A DNA stretch of 32,595 nucleotides from Bacteroidaceae bacterium (GTDB lineage: Bacteria > Bacteroidota > Bacteroidia > Bacteroidales > Bacteroidaceae). Shown here piece by piece: positions 24,176 to 32,518 of this stretch. The notes under the pieces are model-generated. The model was given only the letters and a program-made list of their open reading frames with translations, searched no databases and was not told where the DNA came from. Position 1 is the first letter of the stretch, and every line of letters begins with the position of its first letter. The stretch spans positions 1-32,595 of the forward strand of contig JAEDMP010000021.1 in assembly GCA_016302965.1 (NCBI GenBank). Reading direction: 5' to 3'. Made by a program: the position numbers and the translations under genes.

Positions 24176-26644
24176 TTAGTATACCATTCCAGGGTTGGGA
24201 TAGAGATACCAGTCGTTGGCCAGATGATGGTCGCGTGCCCATTCGCCAAAGGAGTGGCCAGGGGTGGAGTAGGCTCCGCGAAGCACGCCCTCTTTGAGCG
24301 AACCGATGGGCTGGAACTCACGAGGATAACGGAAGTCACCGGGTACGGCGATGGCCCAAGGGTAAACATCTATGTAGTCGTTCTTGATGTTGCCGTTGTT
24401 GGTGTTGTAGATGACACAGTCGGTCTTGTAGGGGAAGGTGTGTACCTCCCAGTAATTGCCGTTGAAGCTCTCGATGAGGAAGAGGTCGAAGCGGTCGGAG
24501 GTCATCTTGTTGCAGGCTTCCGGTTTTTTGAAGGTTATCTCAATCTTGCCCGTTACGGGGTCGAGGGTCTTTGCCAGCCGCTTTCCGTTGTAGTGCTCGG
24601 CATCGACAATGGTGTTATAGAAGCCTCGTTCCACACCGCCCACGGCAGCAATTTCCGGACGCATGACCCAGTGGGCATCGTTGCAGATATAGAGGAGGGC
24701 ATCCTTGGTGTCATTGGCGGTGGTATTGCGCATCAGCAGTTTGTTGCTCTTCAGCATCTTTTCACTGGTGGCGTGCTGGTTGTTCAGGTCGAACCAGCTC
24801 TTGCCGTCCACGATGTCGATGCTTTGGATTTCGTTGAAGTGGATACCGCTGAGGCGCAGGGCGGCTGCCAGTTGCTTCGAGGCACCCACGGCCTCGATGG
24901 TCACTGTGAGCACAACGGTACGGTCTCCTTTCTTTACGCTGCTCACGCTGGCCACGAAGTCATTGAAGTCGTAGTCGCCGGGCTCGGGGAAGTTGTCCTC
25001 GAAGCAGAAGCGGGTGGCGAAGGGCTCGTCTTTGGGTTTCTCGGCGGGCGTCACGTTCTGCTGATAGCCGGGAGAGCAGGCGGATGCAGGGATATCTATC
25101 GTAGCGTCACCGGTAGAGATGGCCATGGCCACGTTGGGACCGGTAAAATAGTTCAGATGGCTCACATTGCCGTCGTTGCCTTGGGGGAAATGGCTGTTGT
25201 AGGCCACCCAGAGGTTGCCCTCATAGGTGACATGGCAGGCCGTGCTGGAGGTGCCGGCCTCGATACGGTTGGCGAGGAAGAGCGCTCTCTCCTGTCCCAC
25301 GCCATAGATGCCGTAGCTGGGTTTGGTGCAGTCGAGGGTGGCTGTATCGGTCACGCGGAAGATGGCGTTGGAGCCCATCTTGATGTAGCCGATGCTGAGG
25401 TAGAGGTTCTTGGTCACTACGCTGGCGTTGCCGTCCATCATGAAGCAGTTGCGGTCGGTGTCGCCGAGGGTTTCGCGGAACGTGTCGTCCACCACCATCT
25501 TGCAGTTGTTGATGACATTGGTGCTGCCGGCGGTATAGTTGAAATCGCCGGTTTGGAAGCTGCCGTCATTCTGCCAGGTGCAGTTGTTGCTGTTGACAGT
25601 GGTGGTGCCGCTGATCTTCATGGAGTCAAGGTTGAGTACATGTCCTCCACCAGCCGTGGTCAGCGAGGCAGCCGTCATGGTGCCGGCATTGATGAGCTGT
25701 GTGTTCCAGTTCTCTACCGAAAGGCTGTTGTCCACCTTCACGGTACCTTCGTTGTAGAAGATACTGTTGTAGTAGTTGTTCATGTTGGTGACATGCATTG
25801 TACCCCGGTTGTAGCAGGCGTGGCCGATGGCAAAGTCGGTGGTGGTAAAGGTGGCACCAGCGCTGATGCACGTCTTCACCTGGTATTGGTTGTTGTTGAA
25901 TCCGTTGGCCAAGGTGACGTTGGCACCAGGCAGCAGATAGAGGGTGGTACTCGCTCCCACATAGAAACTGTTGATCACGTGGTTGCCTTCACCGAAATAG
26001 AGGTTGACGCCGCCTGTCCAGATATTGATATTGTCGGTACCGGCAGGCACATAGAAATTGCCCGTGTTCTGTCCCTGATAACTGGTAGAAGGTTGGGCAT
26101 CTGAAGGTATAGAGGTGGCGAAGTATGCATCGGAAGGAGCGTCGGCAAACTGGAAACTGCTCTGGACAGCCCTGCTCATGGAGCCGCTGCGGCTGCCTTT
26201 GGTAGTGATGAGGGCATCCCCCACGGTGGTAACGGTCTCGCTGCCCTCGATGGTGCGCGGGTAGACCGACATGAATCCCTTGGCATCGGTCAGGGTGACA
26301 TACACCACGGGGTTGCTCTCGCGGTAACTCACCGGAGCCGAAAACGTGTCACCGCTGTGGACGGTTCCCGTAGCCAAGCATTCGTTTTCTTTGCCACTCT
26401 CGGGTAGTTTGGAATAGACGTTCAGCTCATAGGTACCGGTCTGGGATGCCTGCACATGGATGGTCATGAGGGAAGAATTGATGGTTTTCCAGTCATGCTG
26501 GCTGTCCACCTCGTCAACAGGGAAATGCTGTTTGATGAGTTCTTGATAGGCTTCTCGGTCAAAGTAGTCTGTGTCTGAGCAGGAGGTGAGACCTCCGCCC
26601 AAGAGTCCCAGCAAGAGGGACAAGTGAAGGGTCTTTTTCATCAT
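24176..26644 (-). CDS. LruC-domain (DUF4842) lipoprotein
   Basis: An 822-residue predicted surface lipoprotein. Lipobox LTSC gives acylated Cys22, preceded by a hydrophobic LLLGLLGGG core, followed by SDTDYFD. Residues about 190-430 look like a right-handed beta-helix: short Asn/Thr-rich rungs such as TNVINNCKMVVDDTF and TMHVTNMNNYYNSIFYNEGT. From about residue 545 the LruC/DUF4842 domain begins, with FCFEDNFPEPGDYDFNDFV (about 545-563), a DxDxNDF acidic loop typical of the family and possibly calcium-binding. Families of this type are seen in Bacteroidota surface lipoproteins; the role is unknown. It has its own promoter and terminator, so it is a single-gene unit. The first Met is chosen at 26644; a second Met follows directly. 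Confidence 0.85.
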   Translation of the reverse strand: MMKKTLHLSLLLGLLGGGLTSCSDTDYFDREAYQELIKQHFPVDEVDSQHDWKTINSSLMTIHVQASQTGTYELNVYSKLPESGKENECLATGTVHSGDTFSAPVSYRESNPVVYVTLTDAKGFMSVYPRTIEGSETVTTVGDALITTKGSRSGSMSRAVQSSFQFADAPSDAYFATSIPSDAQPSTSYQGQNTGNFYVPAGTDNINIWTGGVNLYFGEGNHVINSFYVGASTTLYLLPGANVTLANGFNNNQYQVKTCISAGATFTTTDFAIGHACYNRGTMHVTNMNNYYNSIFYNEGTVKVDNSLSVENWNTQLINAGTMTAASLTTAGGGHVLNLDSMKISGTTTVNSNNCTWQNDGSFQTGDFNYTAGSTNVINNCKMVVDDTFRETLGDTDRNCFMMDGNASVVTKNLYLSIGYIKMGSNAIFRVTDTATLDCTKPSYGIYGVGQERALFLANRIEAGTSSTACHVTYEGNLWVAYNSHFPQGNDGNVSHLNYFTGPNVAMAISTGDATIDIPASACSPGYQQNVTPAEKPKDEPFATRFCFEDNFPEPGDYDFNDFVASVSSVKKGDRTVVLTVTIEAVGASKQLAAALRLSGIHFNEIQSIDIVDGKSWFDLNNQHATSEKMLKSNKLLMRNTTANDTKDALLYICNDAHWVMRPEIAAVGGVERGFYNTIVDAEHYNGKRLAKTLDPVTGKIEITFKKPEACNKMTSDRFDLFLIESFNGNYWEVHTFPYKTDCVIYNTNNGNIKNDYIDVYPWAIAVPGDFRYPREFQPIGSLKEGVLRGAYSTPGHSFGEWARDHHLANDWYLYPNPGMVY

Positions 26645-26695
26645 GGTTGAAAATAAATACGTACGTAGTTATGGCGAATGGTCGCTTTCAGTCTG

Positions 26696-26703
26696 CAAAT
26701 GTA
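26696..26703 (-). promoter_or_regulatory. -7 promoter element (TACATTTG) for the LruC lipoprotein
   Basis: On the minus strand TACATTTG reads 26703 to 26696, about 52 bases before the ATG at 26644. It overlaps one of two ATGTAC motifs (26699-26704 and 26711-26716), and a perfect 10-bp palindrome TACGTACGTA lies in the leader at 26658-26667; these could be operator sites. Confidence 0.55.
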
Positions 26704-26774
26704 CAAAAAAATGTACATAGCCGTGTGATTTCCAATACTTTTTAACATCTGAATGCCATTATCTTCCGTTTTTT

Positions 26775-26806
26775 TTTGCTGCAAAGCCAAAAAACGAGTA
26801 TCTTTG
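26775..26806 (+). promoter_or_regulatory. Promoter for the SpmA/SpmB-like gene (-33 TTTG, -7 TATCTTTG)
   Basis: TTTG at 26775-26778 and TATCTTTG at 26799-26806 are spaced 20 bp apart, a full match to the Bacteroidota consensus. It lies inside the upstream open frame, so the coding start is the ATG at 26884. Divergent from the lipoprotein promoter. Confidence 0.75.
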
Positions 26807-26822
26807 TAGCCATTTCTTATCA

Positions 26823-26864
26823 TTATACATCCAACATTATATATCCAACATTATATATCCAACA
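26823..26864. repeat. Three 14-bp tandem repeats in the leader of the SpmA/SpmB-like gene
   Basis: The unit TTATATATCCAACA occurs three times without gaps at 26823-26836, 26837-26850 and 26851-26864; the first copy differs by one base (TTATACATCCAACA). A partial fourth begins TTATT. The array lies between the promoter and the ATG at 26884. Confidence 0.9.
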
Positions 26865-26883
26865 TTATTCCATCAATACTGTT

Positions 26884-28116
26884 ATGGTTCTGAATTATAT
26901 TTGGGTGGCGTTTTTCCTTCTGGCCTTTGCCATGGCGAGCGTGAGGCTGCTATGGATGGGAGACATGGAGGTTTTTCCTGCCATGATGAATGCCACCTTC
27001 GACTCATCAAAGACCGCTTTTGAGATTTCGCTCGGTCTCACGGGCGTGCTCTCGCTTTGGTTGGGCATCATGAAGATTGGCGAGAAGGGGGGTGTGGTGA
27101 ATGTGCTGGCCCGTCTGCTCAGTCCGGTCTTCTGCAAACTCTTTCCCGAGGTGCCCAAAGGGCATCCTGTTACAGGCAGTATCTTCATGAACATCGCCGC
27201 CAACATGCTGGGACTGGACAATGCCGCCACTCCCTTGGGACTCAAGGCGATGGAACAGTTGCAGGAACTGAACCCCAAGAAGGACACCGCCACCAATCCG
27301 ATGATTATGTTCCTGGTGCTCAACACCAGCGGTCTGACCCTCATTCCCGTGAGTATCATGGTCTACAGGGCGCAGATGGGGGCGGCACAGCCCACCGACA
27401 TCTTCGTACCCATCCTGTTGGCCACCTTCTTCTCCACGCTGGCGGGCATCATCACCACCAGCATCTACCAGCGCACCAATCTCCTGAACCGCACCATGCT
27501 GCTCACGCTGGGCGGTGCCTGCCTGTTGGTGAGTGCCATCATCTACGGTTTCAGTGGCATGGACAAGGAGACGGTGAATGTGGTGAGCACTTCGGTGGCG
27601 AATATCCTGCTGATGCTCATCATCGTGGGCTTTATCCTGGCGGGCGTGAGGAAAAAGGTGAATGTATATGACGCCTTTGTCGAGGGAGCCAAGGATGGTT
27701 TCTCTACCGCCGTGCGCATCATCCCCTATCTCGTGGCCATCCTCGTGGCTATCGGTGTCTTCCGGGCATCGGGAGCCATGGACATGCTGGTGGGAGGCAT
27801 CAAATGGACGGTAGCTGCCACCGGCTGTGATACCAGCTTTGTGGAGGCATTGCCCACTGCACTGATGAAACCGCTCTCGGGCAGCGGGGCCCGTGGCATG
27901 ATGGTGGACACGATGACCACCTATGGCGCTGACTCGTTTGTGGGCCGGCTAAGCTGTATCTTCCAGGGCTCTACCGATACCACCTTCTATGTGCTCGCCG
28001 TCTACTTCGGCAGTGTGGGCATCCGTTACACCCGTCATGCCGTGGCCTGCGGCTTGCTGTCCGACCTGGCAGGCATCCTCGCTGCCATCGCCATCTGTTA
28101 CTTGTTCTTCGGATAA
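26884..28116 (+). CDS. Fused SpmA-SpmB-like nucleoside-recognition (Gate) membrane protein
   Basis: A 410-residue integral membrane protein that joins two Gate/nucleoside-recognition domains, equivalent to the separate SpmA and SpmB of spore formers. The first half contains the conserved NIAANMLGLDNAATPLGLKA and NPMIMFLVLNTSGLTLIP stretches of SpmA. The second half has GAKDGFSTAVRIIPYLVAIL and GSGARGMMVD, and ends ACGLLSDLAGILAAIAICYL, as in SpmB. About ten hydrophobic segments are visible. Bacteroidota do not sporulate, so the protein is probably a small-molecule transporter or permease of unknown substrate. The start at ATG 26884 was chosen because the promoter is at 26775-26806. The flippase gene follows after 35 bases without a visible promoter. 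Confidence 0.88.
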   Translation: MVLNYIWVAFFLLAFAMASVRLLWMGDMEVFPAMMNATFDSSKTAFEISLGLTGVLSLWLGIMKIGEKGGVVNVLARLLSPVFCKLFPEVPKGHPVTGSIFMNIAANMLGLDNAATPLGLKAMEQLQELNPKKDTATNPMIMFLVLNTSGLTLIPVSIMVYRAQMGAAQPTDIFVPILLATFFSTLAGIITTSIYQRTNLLNRTMLLTLGGACLLVSAIIYGFSGMDKETVNVVSTSVANILLMLIIVGFILAGVRKKVNVYDAFVEGAKDGFSTAVRIIPYLVAILVAIGVFRASGAMDMLVGGIKWTVAATGCDTSFVEALPTALMKPLSGSGARGMMVDTMTTYGADSFVGRLSCIFQGSTDTTFYVLAVYFGSVGIRYTRHAVACGLLSDLAGILAAIAICYLFFG

Positions 28117-28151
28117 TTCCATCTTTCATCTCGTCTCAAAAACAGTTGATT

Positions 28152-29642
28152 ATGTCAAGCATGAAATCCCTGGCTAAGGACACAGCCATCTATGGTCTCA
28201 GCAGTATCGTGGGGCGATTCCTCAACTATCTGCTCGTGCCGCTCTATACCGCCAAGCTCTCGGCAGCCAGTGGCGGCTATGGTGTCATCACCAATCTCTA
28301 TGCCTATACCGCACTCATCCTCGTGCTGCTCACCTTCGGTATGGAGACCGCCTTCTTCCGTTTTGCCAACAAGGAGGGCGAAGACCCTCAGCGTGTCTAT
28401 CCCACCGTACTTATGGCAGTGGGTTCTGTGGCACTGCTCTTTGTGATGCTGGTCTTTGTCTTGCTCACTCCCCTGTCTGAGTGGATGGGCTATGCCGACC
28501 ATCCCTCCTATATCTGGGTGATGGCGCTCACCGTGGCCCTCGATGCCTTCCAGTGCATCCCCTTCGCCTATCTGCGCTACCAGAAGAGACCCATCAAGTT
28601 TGCAGCCCTCAAGCTGCTTTTCATCGTGATGAATATCCTGCTCAACCTGCTGTTCTTCCTGTTGCTGCCCGCCCTCTATGTGCGGTGGCCGGAAAGCGTG
28701 GGAGCCATCTACGACCCCACCGTCGGTGCAGGCTATGCCTTCTATATCAACCTCTTCTGCACAGCCACCATCACCTTCTGCTTCTATCGCGAACTGACGG
28801 GCTTCAAGTATGTCTTCGACCGCCCGTTGCTCAAGCGGATGCTGGGCTACAGCTGGCCCATCCTGGTGCTGGGCATTGCCGGCATCCTCAACCAGACCGC
28901 CGACAAGATACTCTTCCCTTACCTCTATGGAGCGGGAGCCCACAGCGAGTTGGCGGTCTACGGTGCCGCCTCGAAGATTGCGATGATCATGGCGATGATT
29001 ACCCAGGCTTTCCGCTATGCCTACGAGCCTTTCGTCTTCGGCAAGGCCAAGGGCCAGGACAACCGCGAGACCTATGCCAAGGCGATGAAGTATTTCGTCA
29101 TCTTCACCCTGCTGGCTTTCCTGGTGGTGGTGGGCTATCTCGAACTGCTGAAATACATCATTGCACACGACTATTGGAGCGGGCTCCGCGTGGTGCCCAT
29201 TGTCATGGCGGCAGAAATCATGATGGGTATCTATTTCAACCTCTCTTTCTGGTACAAACTCATCGACAAGACCATCTGGGGAGCCTGGTTCTCCGGACTG
29301 GGCTGTGCGGTGCTGATAACCATCAACGTGCTTTTTGTGCCCCGCTATGGTTATATGGCTTGTGCCTGGGCTGGATTCGCCGGCTATGCCACCGCCATGG
29401 TGCTGAGCTATCTCGTAGGACAGAAGTATTACCCCATCCGCTATCCGATGAAGGAAATTCTCTTCTATGTGGCCTTGGCCTTGGTGCTCTTCCTGCCCAT
29501 GCAGTGGCTCAACCGCCATGCCTCGCTGCTGCTCTCACTCACGGTCAACAGTGTGCTGATTCTGCTCTTCCTGGCCACCATCGTGAAGAAGGATTTCCCC
29601 TTGAGCTCATTGCCCGTCATCGGGAAGAAATTCAGGAAGTGA
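28152..29642 (+). CDS. Polysaccharide/lipid-linked oligosaccharide flippase (Wzx/MATE-like fold)
   Basis: A 496-residue membrane protein with about 12-14 hydrophobic segments. The N-terminus MSSMKSLAKDTAIYGLSSIV leads directly into GRFLNYLLVPLYTAKL, the amphipathic helix-plus-TM start of the oligosaccharide flippase family, and ETAFFRFANKEGEDPQRVYP is a typical loop. The second half repeats the fold (LGYSWPILVLGIAGILNQTADKI). It should move lipid-linked sugars across the inner membrane for envelope or capsule polysaccharide. No glycosyltransferases are adjacent, unlike a capsule locus, so its partner pathway is elsewhere. ATG 28152 was preferred over a TTG at 28146; the ATG at 28161 is also possible. 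Confidence 0.85.
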   Translation: MSSMKSLAKDTAIYGLSSIVGRFLNYLLVPLYTAKLSAASGGYGVITNLYAYTALILVLLTFGMETAFFRFANKEGEDPQRVYPTVLMAVGSVALLFVMLVFVLLTPLSEWMGYADHPSYIWVMALTVALDAFQCIPFAYLRYQKRPIKFAALKLLFIVMNILLNLLFFLLLPALYVRWPESVGAIYDPTVGAGYAFYINLFCTATITFCFYRELTGFKYVFDRPLLKRMLGYSWPILVLGIAGILNQTADKILFPYLYGAGAHSELAVYGAASKIAMIMAMITQAFRYAYEPFVFGKAKGQDNRETYAKAMKYFVIFTLLAFLVVVGYLELLKYIIAHDYWSGLRVVPIVMAAEIMMGIYFNLSFWYKLIDKTIWGAWFSGLGCAVLITINVLFVPRYGYMACAWAGFAGYATAMVLSYLVGQKYYPIRYPMKEILFYVALALVLFLPMQWLNRHASLLLSLTVNSVLILLFLATIVKKDFPLSSLPVIGKKFRK

Positions 29643-29702
29643 CGGGGCGGCTTCCCATGCCCCCTGCAACCAATATCAATGATTAACCAATCAAATAACA
29701 AT

Positions 29703-31841
29703 ATGCAATCAACAGTCAAAAGAAATGTCAAACGATATGCGATGGCGCTGACCGCCATGCTGTCGGCTGCGTCTGCTCAGGCCGATGAGGGTATGTGGAC
29801 GCTCTACAACCTGCCCCAGGCCGTGTATCAACAGATGCAGGACGAGGGGTTCGCTCTTCCCTATGCCGATCTTTATCAGAGCGAGCATGCGGTGAAAAAT
29901 GCGGTGGTCAACTTCTGCGGCTATTGCTCGGGAGTGGTCGTTTCGCCCAATGGACTGGTATTCACCAATCACCATTGCGGCTTTGAGGCCATCAGAAGCC
30001 ATTCTACCGTAGAGCATGATTATATGCTCAATGGCTTCGCTGCCAAGAGTTATGAAGAGGAACTGCCCAATGAGGATATGTTCGTGAGCTTCATGGTGGA
30101 GCAGAAGGATGTGACCAAGGATCTGGAGAAACTCGGACTCTACGAGCTCAGTTTGGCCGACCAGTCCCATTTCCTCGACTCCATCGAGAACGCATGGTCG
30201 AAGGAGGTCAAGGCCAAGGACTCTACCCTGCGTCTGGAAATCAAACCCTTCTTTGAGGGCAATGCCTTCTATGCCACTACCTATCGTGACTTCACCGACC
30301 TCCGACTGGTGTTCACTGTGCCCAAGTCGATGGGCAAGTTCGGCGGTGAGACCGACAACTGGATGTGGCCGCGCCAGACCTGCGACTTCTCCGTGTTCCG
30401 TATCTATGCTGACCCCAAGACCAACGGTCCCGCCAAGTACAGCAAGGATAATGTGCCTTACCGTCCCGAGAGTTGGGCTCCCGTGTCGCTCCAGGGTTAT
30501 CAGGAGGGTTCCTTCTCGATGACCATGGGTTATCCCGGCAGCACCAACCGCTATATCTCTTCCTTTGGCATCCGTGAGCGCCGCGATGCTGAGAACGAAC
30601 CACGAGCCCAGGTGCGTGGGGTGAAGCAGGAGGTGATGCAGCGTCACATGAGGGCCGACGAGGCTGTGCGCATCAAGTACGACTCGAAGTTTGCCCGCAG
30701 TGCCAACTACTGGAAGAACTCCATCGGTATGAACAAGTGTATCGACAGCATCGGACTGATCCGCCAGAAGGCTGACTTCGAGGCTGCCATCCGCCGCTAT
30801 CAGGATTCGACGGGCTATCTGAAGGGGAAGCTCGACCTTGACCTCATGAAGCGTCTCTATGACCAGCGTCTGACAATGAGGAAGGCGCTCATGAACTTCA
30901 ACGAGACCTTCCGTGGCACTTGCGAACTGGTAGACCGTGCCATCAAGGTGCACAACGGTATGGCGGTGAAGGGACCGAAGAACAAGAAGAAAAAACAGTA
31001 TGTAGAGTTTGCCGACAACAGTGAGACCTGGGATGAGGCTACCGAGAAAGAGGTGCTCGCCGTGCTCATGGACAACTACCGCAAGCAGGTGGACAAGGCT
31101 TTCCTGCCCGACATCTACCAGATAGTGGACCGTGACTATCAGGGCGACTATGCCCGCTATATCAATGATGTATGGAGCAAGTCGGTGCTCATGAAGAGCA
31201 ACACACCTATCTATATCAACAAGAAGAGCTTCATGAAGGATCCCGGCGTGAAGATGGGACTGGCCCTCACCGCCCTGCGTGACAGTCTGCTGCAGCCCAT
31301 CCTCGCCACCTACGATTCCATCAACCTGCAGGAACGCTATCTCTGCAATATCAAACTGCGTATGGAGCAGGACCTGCCCCATTACAGCGATGCCAACTTC
31401 ACCATGCGTCTGAGTTACGGACAGGTGGGTGGCTTCCTGCTCGGAGGAGCTCCCTCGGGCTATTACACCACCTCGGAGAGCCTTTTGGAGAAGATGAAGA
31501 AGGCCGACCGTATCATCGACTATTTTGCCGAGCCAGAGATGCACCAGCTGATGGATGCCCCCGACTATGGTATCTATGCCGACAAGCAGACGGGCAAGAT
31601 GCAGCTCTGTTTCCTCACCAACAACGATATCACGGGTGGTAACAGCGGTTCGCCCATGTTCAACGGCAAGGGTGAACTCATCGGACTGGCATTCGATGGC
31701 AACTGGGACAGCCTCTCCTCCGACCTCCGTTTCGACCGTGAGCTCGCCCGCTGTATCGGTGTCGACGTGCGCTACATGCTCTATATGATGGACAAGTGGG
31801 GACACGCCGACCGGCTCATCCAAGAAATCCAAGCCAAGTAA
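29703..31841 (+). CDS. S46-family dipeptidyl-peptidase, DPP7-like
   Basis: A 712-residue periplasmic serine exopeptidase that removes dipeptides from the N-terminus of peptides, feeding amino-acid catabolism. The signal peptide ends SAASAQA, followed by DEGMWTLYNLP, a family-typical mature start. The catalytic triad is visible: His91 in FTNHHCGFEAI, Asp228 in WPRQTCDFSVFRIYA and Ser648 in TGGNSGSPMF. The residue 18 after the serine is Gly666 in LAFDGNWDS; in P. gingivalis DPP11 the corresponding residue is Arg673, which selects Asp/Glu, while DPP7-type enzymes have Gly. This predicts DPP7-like preference for hydrophobic P1 residues. Length matches DPP7 (712). ATG 29703 was chosen for the signal peptide; an in-frame ATG lies at 29679. 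It follows the flippase by 60 bases. Confidence 0.92.
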   Translation: MQSTVKRNVKRYAMALTAMLSAASAQADEGMWTLYNLPQAVYQQMQDEGFALPYADLYQSEHAVKNAVVNFCGYCSGVVVSPNGLVFTNHHCGFEAIRSHSTVEHDYMLNGFAAKSYEEELPNEDMFVSFMVEQKDVTKDLEKLGLYELSLADQSHFLDSIENAWSKEVKAKDSTLRLEIKPFFEGNAFYATTYRDFTDLRLVFTVPKSMGKFGGETDNWMWPRQTCDFSVFRIYADPKTNGPAKYSKDNVPYRPESWAPVSLQGYQEGSFSMTMGYPGSTNRYISSFGIRERRDAENEPRAQVRGVKQEVMQRHMRADEAVRIKYDSKFARSANYWKNSIGMNKCIDSIGLIRQKADFEAAIRRYQDSTGYLKGKLDLDLMKRLYDQRLTMRKALMNFNETFRGTCELVDRAIKVHNGMAVKGPKNKKKKQYVEFADNSETWDEATEKEVLAVLMDNYRKQVDKAFLPDIYQIVDRDYQGDYARYINDVWSKSVLMKSNTPIYINKKSFMKDPGVKMGLALTALRDSLLQPILATYDSINLQERYLCNIKLRMEQDLPHYSDANFTMRLSYGQVGGFLLGGAPSGYYTTSESLLEKMKKADRIIDYFAEPEMHQLMDAPDYGIYADKQTGKMQLCFLTNNDITGGNSGSPMFNGKGELIGLAFDGNWDSLSSDLRFDRELARCIGVDVRYMLYMMDKWGHADRLIQEIQAK

Positions 31842-31871
31842 AAAAGCTTCCTTCGGATAGCATTACATACC

Positions 31872-31906
31872 AAGAGGGCTGACTCCCAACGGAGTCAGCC
31901 CTCTTT
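31872..31906 (+). terminator. Terminator after the S46 peptidase
   Basis: A perfect 15-bp stem (31872-31886 with 31891-31905) closed by the CAAC loop, followed by TTCTG. The T tract is short but the stem is very stable; it ends the last normal gene before the AT-rich end region. Confidence 0.85.
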
Positions 31907-32050
31907 CTGTGTAATGGACGGATGAACAATGTTTGTATTATTCTCATTTCCTGACTTCGACAATGCGCCACCCTTTTCATATCAATTTTTGTTGTGAGAA
32001 CAGACAAAGGCAGAACCATTAATTCGGCAAGTACCACTTGCAAAATTGGA

Positions 32051-32162
32051 AATTCTGTTTGCAAATACTGTTTTTCTGCAAACGGACTGCAAACAGAATT
32101 ACAAAAGAGATGGATATAACTATCTGTGTACCAATACTGTCGTATGTGATATTCTGTTTGCA
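32051..32162. repeat. 13-bp inverted repeat with further direct copies (TTCTGTTTGCA element)
   Basis: AATTCTGTTTGCA at 32051-32063 is the exact reverse complement of TGCAAACAGAATT at 32088-32100. The same element recurs as ATTCTGTTTGCA at 32151-32162, and a shorter CTGCAAAC lies at 32076-32083. This gives four copies of the GTTTGC core within 112 bases. Confidence 0.8.
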
Positions 32163-32212
32163 GATTTTCGTTTTTTTATCAAATATTCAGTTGTTCAATG
32201 ATTCTCTCCCTT

Positions 32213-32434
32213 TCACTGAGAGAAGGTATCGATGTCGCCGTTCTTATAGCCCGTGTCCTCTTCATCATACTCAAATTCCTTCACTTCCACACGCTTACCG
32301 CCAACCTCCACATACACCTTGCCGTGGTCTATCTTGTATTCCAGCAGGCCGAGGTTGGGCTGTCCGTCGAACACGCGCACCACGTTCTCCACGGCATCCG
32401 TCTGATATTGTTGTATTTTGAATTTCAGTTTCAT
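32213..32434 (-). pseudogene. 3'-truncated fragment resembling the N-terminus of a type III restriction Res subunit
   Basis: A 73-codon frame beginning MKLKFKIQQYQTDAVENVVR, closely like the N-termini of type III restriction enzyme Res subunits (SF2 helicase Q-motif-type start), with GQP and YDEEDTGYKNGDID later, as in those proteins. Full Res subunits are about 900-1000 residues; this stops after DTFSQ, before the DEAD-type motifs. In the +1 frame, translation can continue about 12 codons (SERERIIEQLNI) to a stop at 32179-32181, so even a frameshift would not restore a full gene. A GACAAC array and the end of another minus-strand gene lie just upstream. I infer a decayed restriction locus; a short intact protein is the alternative. 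Confidence 0.45.
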
Positions 32435-32451
32435 CTTCTTTTGTTTTTGAC

Positions 32452-32512
32452 GACAACGTGGACAACTGCTGACAACTTTTTATATTATGTTGTCTTTGTT
32501 GTCTTAGTTGTC
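32452..32512. repeat. Six-copy GACAAC / GTTGTC inverted array
   Basis: On the plus strand GACAAC occurs at 32452, 32461 and 32471, then, after a 12-base AT spacer, its reverse complement GTTGTC occurs at 32489, 32498 and 32507. Spacing is 9-10 bases within each half. The array lies between a truncated Res-like frame (starting at 32434) and the upstream gene's stop (32519) on the minus strand. Confidence 0.9.
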
Positions 32513-32518
32513 GTGTTT

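Larger units (their letters stand above)
31842..32212. other. 371-base gene-free stretch with terminator and inverted repeats
   Basis: Beyond the terminator the sequence is much more AT-rich than the genes to its left. The only structure seen is the terminator, the GTTTGC-type repeats at 32051-32162, a short CAAGT/ACTTG inverted repeat at 32028-32040, and the start of an IR at the end of the Res-like fragment. Plus-strand open frames here have unnatural composition and no start signals, so I call no gene. Confidence 0.6.

Noticed and set aside
32038..32421. 127-codon plus-strand open frame, and the 112-codon frame at 32198-32536
   Set aside because: Both run through repeats and antisense to the Res-like fragment; Cys/Pro/Phe/Leu-rich noise with no start signals.
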